Shown here piece by piece: positions 1 to 11,528 of a stretch of DNA of 64,000 nucleotides. Position 1 is the stretch's first letter; every line of letters starts with the position of its first letter. This stretch comes from Cristatella mucedo. Lineage: Eukaryota > Bryozoa > Phylactolaemata > Cristatellidae. Below the pieces are notes generated by a model. The model was not told the origin of the DNA and did no database searches. It was given only the letters and a program-made list of their open reading frames with translations. The stretch spans positions 2,284,001-2,348,000 of the forward strand of contig WPIO01000036.1 of assembly GCA_009760855.2 (NCBI GenBank), in the 5' to 3' direction. The position numbers and the translations under genes were made by a program.

Positions 1-470
1 CCTATCTGTCAGATATACTACCCCATCAGGCCAAGCATCGTACCACCCGCTTTTCGGAATCCAACAGTCTAGAAATACCTCATACAAACCTTAAATCTTT
101 TGGAGACCGTGCATTTAGTTTATATGCTCCCAAAGCCTGGAACTGCCTCCCGACCTGCGTCAGAACATCCCCTGACCTGACCACATTTAAAAGGAACCTA
201 AAAACACACCTATTTAGGACAGCATTTAGTGGGTCCCTGTGATTTGTCCTTCGTGTGCTTATGTGTGCTGACAATGTGCATGGTGCCACTAACCACATTT
301 GCATGCTGACCCTGCGCATGTCACCCCTTACCATATTATTCATTTCGTTTGTTTTTCAAGCATGATTTTACTTACCATTCAATTGCATTTCACTTTACTG
401 CAAATGTAAAGCACCTAGAGAGAGATTTAGTTCTCTGAGGGCGCTTGATCAAGTACATTATTATTATTGT
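1..470 (+). mobile_element. LINE family A, 3' end (cut by window edge)
   Basis: Encodes the RT C-terminal tail (FGDRAFSSYAPKAWNSLPTC-like with decay: FSLYAPKAWN, TFKRNLKTHLFRTAFSGSL), then the 3' UTR, the conserved terminal hairpin (GCACCTAGAGAGAGATTTAG...) and an ATT tail ending about 470. CR1/L2-like by the C-terminal LFR-type motif and the absence of poly(A). Confidence 0.9.
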
Positions 471-524
471 TGTAATTATCCACAATCAGGCTGTCCAGAA
501 GAAGCTACATACATTACCGCTTTC

Positions 525-2291
525 TGAAAGTTGGATGACGCCCTGCTCAAGTAGCTGTATACCTGAGGCCACCTATACCGGGTTCACATTCTTTTAGTCC
601 ATGCGTTCTGAAAAGGTCGGTGATAATAATAATAAAAATAACGCACTTGATAAAGCGCCCTCAGAGAACTCAGTCTCTTTCTAAGTGCTTTACATATGGT
701 GGTGGGTTTCAATAGTTGCTCGTGAATGGTTTGGCCAAAAGTTATGCAATTTTTCGCATGCACCATCGTTTGAATCAGTTGTAATCAGGTCCTCATCAAA
801 GACAGTGCCTCTCACAGTTGTGATATACTGACCTCCTGCTGGCTGTCTAAACTTACTCGTAGAACAGTTTTCGGAGTTCCTCGCTAAAATAATTGTGTGT
901 GAAAACCCTTACTGATTGCAGGAGTCTTCAATATTCACGTTAAAAACCCTAGCCCGATCTGCTCATTTCATGACTGTCTGGAGAATGTTGGCTTGGTCCA
1001 ACACCTAAATAATACCACCCACGTCGGTGGCCATATCTGGACCTCTTGGTCACTGGATTTCTGCTCCACTGACCTTGACCTTTTAGTGTGCCCAGCTGAT
1101 CCTCTCGGATCGGATGTTCAATCTCGTTTACTGTTCCTGCTCTCGTGTACGTACACGATAATGTCGAAAATGTCCATCGACGAAACTTTAAAGAAATTGA
1201 TGTAGAAGATTTTTTGAAAGCTGTATGTGATGCAGGTCCTTTTGATCTGCACCCTGACTTGAGCGACAGCCTCGATATCCTCATTGACTTAGGAGAGCTC
1301 TTGACAAGCACGCTCCCGTACACTCTGTCCGTGTATAGAGTCGTGGAGATTCATTTCAATTTAAAAATACTTCAAAAGATGCACCGTGTTAAGTGCAGGC
1401 TTGAACATCGTTTTAAGAAATCGGGGTCAAGTGCAGATCTAGTCTATTTCAAAGACATCCTTCGAGTTTACACACGAAAGCTGAAAATAACCAGGGCTTC
1501 TTCACTCGAAAACTGAAATCCTGCCAGTCAGACCCGATACAGATTAATAAGAAGGTAAGCGATTTACTGGCCAATGCTGAGAGGTCTTACTCCCCAGATA
1601 TAAAGGCACAGCCGGAAAGCTCTCAGTCTTCTTTATTGAAGAGATTTGCACATTCGTGCATCCATAAAGCCCCTTCAAGTAAAGCAATTGCGCAATCGCA
1701 GCCTGCGGACCTTCTTAAAGGATTTTTCGAGGTTTCTGCATGTGATGCGGCAACCTCAATAAGGTCTAGTAAAGAAAAGCTCGTCTCCAGAAGACCCTAT
1801 ACCATCATCTCTGTGGTCTTCACTGGCAGACCAACTTAGCCCTATCATAGCCGAGATTTGTAATGCTTTTTTGGAAAAAGGGGTCGTACCCAAGTCCTTC
1901 AAATCGGCAATCGTTAGACCGATGCTTAAAAAGCCTGGATTAGATGTAGAGGTCCTTGCAAACTAACGCCTAGTTTTCGTTCTTTCTCTTTTGTCTGTGT
2001 CCCGAAAACAGTGTTGCTAAGCAGCTGTTAGCACACCTTGAAAATAATGAAGCGTCAGAAAAACTTGAATTGGAATTTAAGAGGCAGCTCTCAGCTAAAA
2101 ATGCTCTCCCCCGTGTAACCTATGACATCCTATACAGCAAGGAAAACAGAAACTGCAGTGCGGTAGCTTTGCTAGGTCTACCAGCTGCCTTCGACACCGT
2201 TGATCCCGATGTCCTACTTGAGCGATTGAGAACCACGATCGGTATAACAGACGACGCTGGCGTGGTTTAAATCGCACTTGTCTCATCGTGT

Positions 2292-2293
<2 letters not shown>
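525..2293 (+). mobile_element. LINE family B, degraded 5' half (APE and early RT)
   Basis: Decayed plus-strand copy: ESWMTPCSSSCIPE (endonuclease) near 528-590, VARESFGYR-like region 710-780, THVGGH near 1017-1040, linker 1145-1510, RT start 1540-2270 with LPAAFDTVDPDVLLERL (RT motif A region). Many stops and frameshifts. Continues at 2655 after a nested insertion. Interrupted at 622-702 by a LINE A tail. Confidence 0.8.
622..702 (-). mobile_element. LINE family A 3' tail fragment nested in LINE B
   Basis: Minus-strand AAT repeats followed by the A hairpin (AAAGCGCCCTCAGAGAAC ... AAGTGCTTTACA). It splits the LINE B endonuclease codons on either side, with a possible GGTG direct repeat flanking it. 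Confidence 0.75.
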
Positions 2294-2329
<36 letters not shown>

Positions 2330-2654
2330 ATGTATTTACGTCAGTAACTCCACAGAGTCATAAAGTCCATGCGGGTGTTATGCAGGAGAGTTTTGTATAG
2401 CACACTCACAGCCTAAGCGGCTTTCGGTAGCCAACAGACTTCGTCTCACGCAACAAAGAGAAAGTGGGAAGCATAGCAGAGTTAGGAGAGCAGTTGCGGT
2501 AGTGAGTAGCATAGAAGTAGCAGTTCAGGACCGCTGAAAAAGATGTGCCATAGTCGGCAGTTGGAGAGTAGATGTCGTTGCGTAAGAACTTTGGAAGCGA
2601 GTTCCACACCCTAGGACCTGCAGTGCTAAAGCTTATATATATATATATATATAG
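2294..2654 (-). mobile_element. LINE family B 3' end inserted in a TA-repeat, nested in LINE B
   Basis: From GTAATGTATTTACGTCAG at about 2326 to about 2634, minus strand, encoding the RSFSTAGPRVWNSLPKFLRN tail. It is flanked on both sides by (TA)n (2294-2325 and 2635-2652), and LINE B coding resumes at 2655. Confidence 0.8.
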
Positions 2655-4160
2655 TAACCTTTGCTGTTCTTCATTTATACTCAACCTCCAGGAAAAGTGA
2701 TTAAGGCCCACTGAATACGATATCACTTTTATGTTGACGATATTCAACTGTATTTGTCATCCAAACTGTCGGAATCTGCAGCCGCAACTGAATGCTTGCC
2801 TTGCCGACATTCGATCCTGGATAATGAAAAATTTCTTGAAACTAAACAACGATGAAACTGAGCATCTTCTCAAAGGACGCCCTAAGCGTTTGAGGGTATT
2901 AGAAGCTCTTTAAGTAGGCAATGCTATTGTGCAACCATCACCACGTGGTCAAAATTTAGGTGTCGCTTTCAAAAGCTGCCTAAACTTTAAAAGCTTATGT
3001 CAGAAGACTGCTTCCATGGTGTCTTGCATATAATTTACCTAGCTCCTTGGTTCTGTCACGGCCTGTTTATTGTAATCCTCTTTTGGCTGGTCTACCGAAA
3101 AATGCAACTAGGCCAAAGCAGCTGGCTATAAATATTACTGCAAGGCAAATTTGAAAAAAATCCCATACATCTTAATTTTGACTACGTCTCTCCTTTCTAA
3201 AAGAGCTAGGATGGCCGCCGATTGATCAAGGTATACACAGCAAAGTTCCTACGCTGACCCACAAGGCCCGCCACGGCTTAGTCCCTCCATAACTAGCTCT
3301 ACTGCTGCATCAGTTTCAGCCTCCTCGTACCCTCAGGTCCTACATGGACAATAAATTAGCTTTTCCATTCCTCAGCATAAAGAACTTGGGCGACAGGAGC
3401 TGTAGCTCTGCAGGTCCTAGACTGTGGAACTCGTTTCCATGATTCTTACGCAACGACAACTACTCTCCTGTTGCCGACTATGGCACATTCTTTCCAGCGG
3501 TCCTGAGATGCTACTTTCGTGCTAATCACTACCTCAACTGTTCAGTTCTAACTCTGCTGTGCTTCCCACTTTCTCTTTGAAGCATTAGATGAAGTCTGTT
3601 GGCCACCGAATGCGTACCAAAAGCCTCTTAGGCTGTGAGTGCCTAGCTGAACTGCTGCATCAGTTGCAGCCTGTTCGCGCCCTCAGGTCCTGTGTGGACA
3701 ATAAATTAGCTGTCCCATTCCTCCTCTTAAAGACAGTTGGCGACAGAAGCTTTAGCTCTGCAGGTCCTAGAATGTGGAACTCGCTTCCACAACGCAACGA
3801 TAAACGATACGCAACGACAACTACTCTCCAACTGCCGACTATGGCACATCTTTTTCAGCGGTTCTGAACTGCTACTTCTATGCTACTCACTACCTCATCT
3901 GCTCTCCTACCTCTGCTATGCTTCCCATTTTCTCTTTGTTGCGTGAGACGAAGTCTGTTGGCTACCGAATGCGTACCGAAAGCCGCTTAGGCTGTGAGTG
4001 CGCTATACAAAACTCTCCTGCGTAACACCCACATGGTCTTTATGACTTTGTGGAGTTACTGACAGAGACACATGAGTGGACTATACAAAACTCTCCTGCG
4101 TAACACCCACGTAGTCTTCGTGGCTTGGTGAAGTTAAAGGTGGAGATACACTATAGTACG
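2655..4160 (+). mobile_element. LINE family B 3' half, with internal duplication of its 3' end
   Basis: RT palm and thumb remnants ([11 protein letters not shown] near 2785, NFLKLNNDETE), then C-terminal region 3250-3640. At about 3645 the sequence jumps back and repeats the LAELLHQ ... SFSSAGPRMWNSLPQ segment to about 4000. The 3' UTR (ACTCTCCTGCGTAACACCCAC) is also present twice (4011 and 4091). Heavily mutated. Confidence 0.75.
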
Positions 4161-4893
4161 TTACCATGACCCATAATTCAGCCGCATTATACCCACTTGC
4201 TAGATCCGGTACGTTTCGAGATAAGCTCTTTGGGTCGCTAACCGGAACGCACTTGCATGCCCTGGCCGAGGCGAGTTGCACACGGACCCATAGCTCAGCA
4301 GTACCGTACCCCCTGCTTTGCCATTCCTCTCTCCCCACCCGGGACTGCATCGTCAGGCGAATGAGCACCGTCTACGTGACGCAGGTGATATCCGGCGGCA
4401 CGCGCTGAGTGTCGACCTCGAGGATGACTCTAGGAAGCTCAGTTGGCACTAAACCGCCCATAGCCGCTCACGGGGGCCGGCGGCAATCCAGGGGGAGGGG
4501 CGGGGCTCGGCGAGGGAGCCCCTGCAACGCCGCTGGCCTGGTCCTGCAGAGCTCCAGAGGGAGGGGCTGGGCTCGGCGAGCGAGGGCGAGCCGACGGCGT
4601 AGCCGGCCCGAACCAGAAGTAGGTAGCGTAGCCGAGCGGGTGCCGAGAGCTCAACCCGGAGGTCGATCGAGGAGCTCGGAAAGGAAGGTGAAGGACGGAC
4701 GGCGGCATCGACGAGCAGCAGCATCGCGACGCCGACGAAAAGGAGGCGGCGGAAGTTTGTTGCCCCTTCGCTCGCGAGCGGGCGACCTCGATCGCTTTCC
4801 GGACAAAGGCAGGCGGCCATCATTTGCTGGCGGCCGCTCGAGCGCGCCCTCCCCCAGCTGGCTCACGGTGCATGCGAGCTCGAGCGCGCTCAC
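4161..4893. other. Intron 3 of ODC-like gene 2 (no exon seen), GC-rich
   Basis: GC-rich DNA with long incidental open frames on both strands from base composition. An imperfect GGGAGGGGC-rich duplication occurs near 4490-4520 and 4555-4590. No recognisable exon or repeat family. Confidence 0.5.
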
Positions 4894-4970
4894 CTTGCTG
4901 GCGCAGTCGAAGCCGGCGCCGAGCTGGGCGAGCAGCTCGACGACCGCCGCATCCGGCAGAGCTTTGACGG
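4894..4970 (-). CDS. ODC: ODC-like gene 2, coding exon 3 (PLP lysine)
   Basis: 77 nt from a CTTTTAG|CC acceptor to an AAG|GTGAGC donor. It encodes (A)VKALPDAAVVELLAQ and LGAGFDCASK. PLP lysine and FDCASK are kept. The intron between exons 2 and 3 is 208 bp (139 bp in the paralogue). Confidence 0.9.
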
Positions 4971-7900
4971 CTAAAAGAGGTCGAGCGGCGACCTGGGCCG
5001 TCGGCTGCTGCTACTCGGGTGTCCCGAGGAGGCGCAGCAGAGCGCTGCGGCTGCTGCGGCCGACGCCCCGTCCCCCGCCCTCCTCCTCCTCGGAGCCGCC
5101 CGCGGCGCCTCCACGATCAGTCCTGCCGGCCAGCAGCGACCGTTGCCGTTCGGCGAGGCGCGGCGCGGCAGCACTGACCGTAGAACGGAGTGACGCGCGG
5201 CAGCAGCGTCTGCCAGCGCTCGTATTTCTTCACCACGTCATTCAGGTCCGCTACGTAGAATGGGTCGTCGACGCCCTGAAGAGAATATATAAATGGCTGC
5301 CGATTACGTGCGACTTCAGTTCAGAGTCGATGACAGGCAGGCAGTCTCGAGAGTGCTCCCAAGTAGCTCAACCTGGCGACATGGTGTTGTAAAAATTCGT
5401 CAACTCGTCACATTCATGCATCCAAAAAAGCTCTGCTCCCATAGCTGCGTTTTCATGGCGACTTTACTCCTAAATCGGTACAGATTGTGGACCGATTTAC
5501 GGCAGCTGTGGGCTACTGAGTTGCCATACGTCAGGACACGTCACCACATTTTGGGAATAGAGCCAGGTCGGCAGACTCTCATGAAAAAGGAAAATACTTC
5601 CACTAGTTGGCTCCTCGTTGGTTCGTAGGCTCAAGTTTTATTTAGGCGTTCAGAGTAAGTCTTTGAACACGGGCCGTTTATGCGTTGCAGCCATTGCTTA
5701 AGCCGTTTCAAAATAGAAGACGCTTGCTAGTAAGTTCCAGTCTGGCTTTAGAGCTAATCACTCCACAGAGTCAGCATTGCTTCGGGTATACAACGACCTA
5801 CTTAGGAATGCAGACATGGGTAGAGTGTCTCTTCTTGTTTTGCTCGATCTGTCGGCAGCTTTTGATACCATCGATCACAAAGTACTTCTAGAGCGCCTCT
5901 CATCTCGCCTGGGCATCACTGGCACTGCTCTGCAGTGTTCAGGTCCTATCTCAGTGGGAGACTCCAGAGTGTTGACGTGAATGGACAAAGATCATATGAA
6001 TTACCTCTAAAATATGGAGTACCTCAGGGCTCTGTGCTAGGTCCGGTTCTTTTCACGGTTTATACTCTCCCTCTTGCTGATGTGATTGCCAAGCACAATC
6101 TAGGCTTTCACTTCTATGCGGAAGACACTCAGTTGTACCTTTGCTTTGATCCCTCCCAGCCTTCGAGCACCTCAAATTCTCTCAACTCACTAGCTGCATG
6201 CATTGATGACATCCGCACATGGATGGCAGCACATTTTCTAAAACTAAACGATGATAAAACTAACTTACTAGTTATGGGCAAACCCAGTGTGATTCAGAAA
6301 TTGGAAAGGCTGACTTTCAAAATTGGCTCTGCCAGCATATCTTCTGTTGAATCAGCTCGAAATCTAGGTGTCATATTCCAAAGCGACCTCTCGTTAGACA
6401 ACCATATCAGCTCCACAGTCAAATCTGCCTATTTTCAGCTCCATAACGTCGCTAAAATTCGGGCATGTTTAGATAAGGATGCCACGTCCAAGCTGGTCCA
6501 TGCATTCGTGACATCTCGTCTCGACTTCTGCAACTCACTGCTTACTGGCCTACCAGCATGTGCGATCAGGCGATTGCAGCTGGTGCAAAACTCTGCAGCT
6601 AGGCTTGTCTGTCGTGAGCGTCGAAGTTGCCACATTAGTCCACTTCTCGCCGATCTGCACTGGCTACCAGTCAAGCAACGGATTGACTTCAAGATTTTGT
6701 CGCTCACTTTTAGGTCTCTTCATTCTATGGCTCCAGCCTATCTTTCAGATATACTACCCCGTCAGGCCAAACATCGTACCACTCACTTTTCGGAATCCAA
6801 CAGTCTGGAAATACCTCGTACAAACCTTAAATCCTTTGGAGACCGTGCATTTAGCTCGTATGCTCCCAAAGCCTGGAACTCCCTCCCGACCTGCGTCAGA
6901 ACATCCCCTGACCTGACCACATTTAAAAGAAACTTAAAAACACACCTATTTAGGACAGCATTTAGTGGGTCCCTGTGATTCGTCATTGATGTGCTTATGC
7001 GTGCTGACACTGTGCATGCTGCCACTAACCATATTTGCATGCTGACCCTGTGCATGTAACCCCTAACCATATTATTTATTTTGTTTGTTTATCAAGCATG
7101 ATTTTACTTACTATTCTATTGCATATCACTTTGCAGCAAATGTAAAGCTCCTAGAAAGAGATTAAGTTCTCTGTGGGTGCTTTATCAAGTGCAATATTAT
7201 TATTATTACGCCGTGCGTCTGTTTATAAAATCCACCAAAATGCTCGCAACGGCGCACATTACTTAGCTTAATACACCTGAATGCCCGAAACGGGCCCACG
7301 TGACTTAGTAAGGCTCACTTTCGAGAAAAAGCTGCTTATAAAGCCTATCGTACTTTTATTTATATTCTACCCATACTGTTGTTGGAAGGATGGCTGCAGC
7401 GACGAACTGAGCTTCGGCTGGTGATGGCTTGACGTCTTTCCGGCGAAGCTCTCTTTCATTCCAGCCTCCAGGATTAGGGCACGGGCTGTGGGCAGGACTT
7501 AGTCGGCCATAAAATCTGTCGTGTAAACGTGCTTAACTAGGAGAACAGTCGGTATCAGACAGGAGGAAAGTCTGCCGTCTAAACGCAGCTTATAACTTTC
7601 TCACGGCACCACGATCAGACACGACGACCAGACGCGACCAGAAGGCAGTCAGGAGCGTCGGAGTGAAGCGAACACAGCAGCTAGGTGAGTTAAGTGTCAA
7701 TAAGTACTTAGCCCTTAAGACGCTTCGCTAGGACGGCAGAACTGAGTCGCCGTCTTTTTGTCGCTATCATGGCTAGAAAAAAGCAAGGCTGGTATCAAAT
7801 GCAGCTCTAATCTATCCCCGGTGCGGACCCACAAGCCACTGCGTCGGCACACCGTTCCGCTCCTCCGGTTCTATAAAAATACTACGTTTGCATAGCACCC

Positions 7901-10900
7901 TCAGGCAACTTTGCGTATGCTGAAACGGAAGCATGATCGAACGACTAGTGTTAGCATACTCAATGTCAACAAGCATAGCATGACTAGAGGTGACGCACTC
8001 AATTTCAACATGCAAAATATGGTTAGTGGCAGCGTGCTTACCGTCAGATCACATAGGCACATAAAAAAACGGAAGGAGCCACCGAAAATTCTGTTATAAA
8101 CAATCTGGGTCTTATAGAGATTTGTAATTAAGGTACAGCATTCTATGAGGGTATGCTGCCATCTTAGGGATCGACTCTCTGATCTTGTTTATCTTCGTGA
8201 CAAAGAAGCTGGAGAAGCGATCAGAGAGATCATCGCAGGGATCGTCGCAAGGATCACTAGATGGGGTTAACCTGCCTGGAAAGATTAACCAAACGGTTTA
8301 AATCAGCATTTTTGGAGTGTGCATCTGGGATTTTACAATATCTTTACAGAAGCTAGACTTGGCTTTTGCTAGGATTGATCGGGATGCTTTATAGTAGCCC
8401 ACGGTTGGTTGCCGGTGGACAGTCTGATCTGATTTTGTGAATGCTTTCTCGAGCTTGTGCTTAGTATATCTAGCAATTAATTTTAACGCCTTCAGTAAAC
8501 CAAAGGACGCCTGGATGAAGATGCACTAGTATGCTTAGTCAGAGGTCAGAGGTCAGAGGTCACAGGTGCTCCCACTTCCATTCAGGAGCTCTCTTAAACA
8601 TTGAAAAACTGTGCTACGAAAGCGATCGAATTAAAGTGACTTGAACCAAACTCGTTCTCTTTTGAAAAGCTCACACCGGAGACTGCTTGCTTTTAATGTG
8701 ACTTAGGATTGAACACGCGTAAGAGGTAAAGGACTTCAGGAAGACCGCGCCGCTGTTTTGGTAACCTTTTTTGAAATAGAAACTCCTAAAAACGGTTTCA
8801 TCTAACGTGGAAAGCTTAAAACCACGATGTTCTAACTATGCTTGCAAACTTTTAGAGTCTCAAAGATTAGAAGTGCAAATATGTGAGCGAGCTCACTTCC
8901 CTTACTCTAGAGAAGACTGTACAGTGGCAATACCTATCTCCACAGTTCGAAGCGAGCAGAGCACGGCAAATAATCGCCAGCAGACGTGATGCGTTTTTAG
9001 GATGCTGTCCTAGTTTGAAGCCACCATATCTCGGCTACGCGTTGCGATCTGAGCATACTCATAGCGACTGAAGTACTGCTATAAGTTTTTTGCGTATAAC
9101 GCATTCTCAGAAGCAAGCATATTATGTCCCCCGAATTTTGCTTAGCAGATGCTATCGAAGTAAAATACAGTTGCATACTCATTTCAGAGAGAGATTCGAT
9201 ATCAATATTCGGTGATTCAGGAATACGAGCGATGCCATCACGGACCGGGGGCAGGGCTAGTTTTCGTGGATTTATCTGCACCTTCCTCGAAAACAGCCGA
9301 ACAGATCGCCGAAAACAGCCGTTGGCAGACGAAGTGCCACAACTGCCTCAATTTTAAAAGCTTTATTCACAAGACTGCTCCTGCAGCTAGCCATCACGTC
9401 CGATCCCTGTCCAAGATTAGGAGCTGTCTTCCACAGTGGTTTGCAAGAAATTTAACTAGCTCCTTACTTCTGTCTCGGCTTGAATATTGTAATTCCCTTT
9501 TGGCTGGGCTACCAAAGAAAGCAACTAGGTCACTGCAGCAGACAATGACTATGGCTGCAAGGCTAGGCTATAAGTCCCAGTGGTTTGAGCACGTGTCTCT
9601 TTTGCTAAATGAGCTAAGATGGATGCCGGTTGAGCAACTGATTCAGACCAAGGTTCTTACGCTGACCCACAATGCCCGCCACGGCTTGGCTCCTTCGTAC
9701 CTAGCTGAACTGCTGCATCAGTTTCAGCCTGTTCGCGCCCTCAGGTCCTGTGTGGACGATAAATTAGCTGTCCAATTCCTCCGCTTAAAGACCGTTGGCG
9801 ACAGAAGCTTTAGCTCTGCAGGTCCTAGACTGTGGAACTAGCTTCTACGATTCTTACGCAACGACAAATACTCTACTACTGCCGACTATGGCTCATCCTT
9901 TTCAGCAGTTCTGAGCTGCTACTTCCATGCTACTCGCTACCTCAACTGCTCTCTTGACTCTGCTCTGTTTCCCACTTTCTCTTTGTTGCGTGAGACGAAG
10001 TCCGTTTGCTACCGAATACGTACCGAAAGCCGATTAGGCTGTGAGTGCGCTATACACAACTCTCCAGCGTAACACCCACACGGTCTTTATGACTTTGTGG
10101 AGTTACCGACGGAGATACATTACATTACATTACTAAGGGGGATACACACGCTGAGATACAAAGCTAGAATTACGAAGCTGGTGCTAACTGATGCTGTTGC
10201 ATCTGTAACTCTGTAACCAGCTAACTACAGCACTGGCGGTGGTACTGTGGGCGTGTGATCGCCGTCACGTGGTTCCGCCCCCCCCCCAGCCGACGTTCTG
10301 TCCGCCCAACGGGAACGCTCCTTGCCGGCACGTGACTCGTCCCTTGCATCTCAATTCATTTTCTCCCTGTGCGTCGGCCTGCACGCATGCTATCCACTCG
10401 CTTCTCTCTCTCTCCTAACGCCTCGTGCTCCGGCGTAGCACGCACGACGGCTGCTAGATCGTATAATACAGCCGTCGTCGACAGCGCTTGTGGGAGCTTC
10501 GCTCTTCATCGCGCCGCCATCGACGCCATCATCTTCACCGCGCCCGCGAGCCCCTACAGTACTAACGCTGCACCACTGGGCTCCCACAACCGAAACCAGA
10601 AAAGGCGAAACCTAACCGTAAAGTCGTGCAGCCGCTCTTATTTAGCCCCCCCCCCCCCCGCGAAAGCACTCGTCACGGCTCTACCCGTTTCTCTTTCATC
10701 TTACTGACAGCTTCCCGGTAGGATGCTAATAAAGTTAAAAAATTCACTTTCGTCGCTCAAATAAACTTAACACCGTTTACTGGTCGTGCGTTGGGCGTGG
10801 TGCTAGGCCTATTCTTCGGTCGTACGCTGCTAGCTGTGTCGGTATTCGCTCCTGGCTGCTCGTCAAGGCGCGTCCTCGGCGGCGGCGGCGGGACGACGGC

Positions 10901-11438
10901 TTGGCGCTGGTCGCTGGCCTCGCCCGGTTTCGATCGTAGCAGAGAACTCCGTTGGCTGACGGAGGTCGGAGATCAAAGGCAGTGGCTAGGAGATCTTGCT
11001 GTGCATCCGTCTCTCGTGGACAATGTTCGCAGTTAGATTACAGTTAGACAGTTAGATTAGATATAGACAGTTAGATTAATTCCCGGTTTCCTGCCCGGCG
11101 GCCGCAGCTGGCCGCCTCTTGTGGGATCTTTGCAAGCGCTGAGCCCCCACCGGACCGTCGATCCTCGAGCGGGAGCTCACGCCAGCAGTGCGTGCTCTTT
11201 TGTAATTTTTCCACGGCCAGAATGTGACGTAAAAGCAGAAACCGCCTAAACGAAGCGGAAAAAGTACTTCTCGCCTCGTGCAAAATGCAGAGACAAGGTG
11301 CATGGTGACAGAGTGACAGAAAGACCCAGGCGCTCAGAGAGACAGAGAGGCGTTGATACCTGCGTGCAGGTGTCCAACAGCTGATTCGTGGACTTTAGCA
11401 GACAGACGGAGAGAGAGTGAGCGAGCGACAGAGAGAAG

Positions 11439-11528
<90 letters not shown>

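Noticed and set aside
4409-5392. 327-codon plus-strand frame of Arg/Ser-rich sequence
   Set aside because: Shadow of GC-rich DNA antisense to exons 2 and 3 of ODC-like gene 2.
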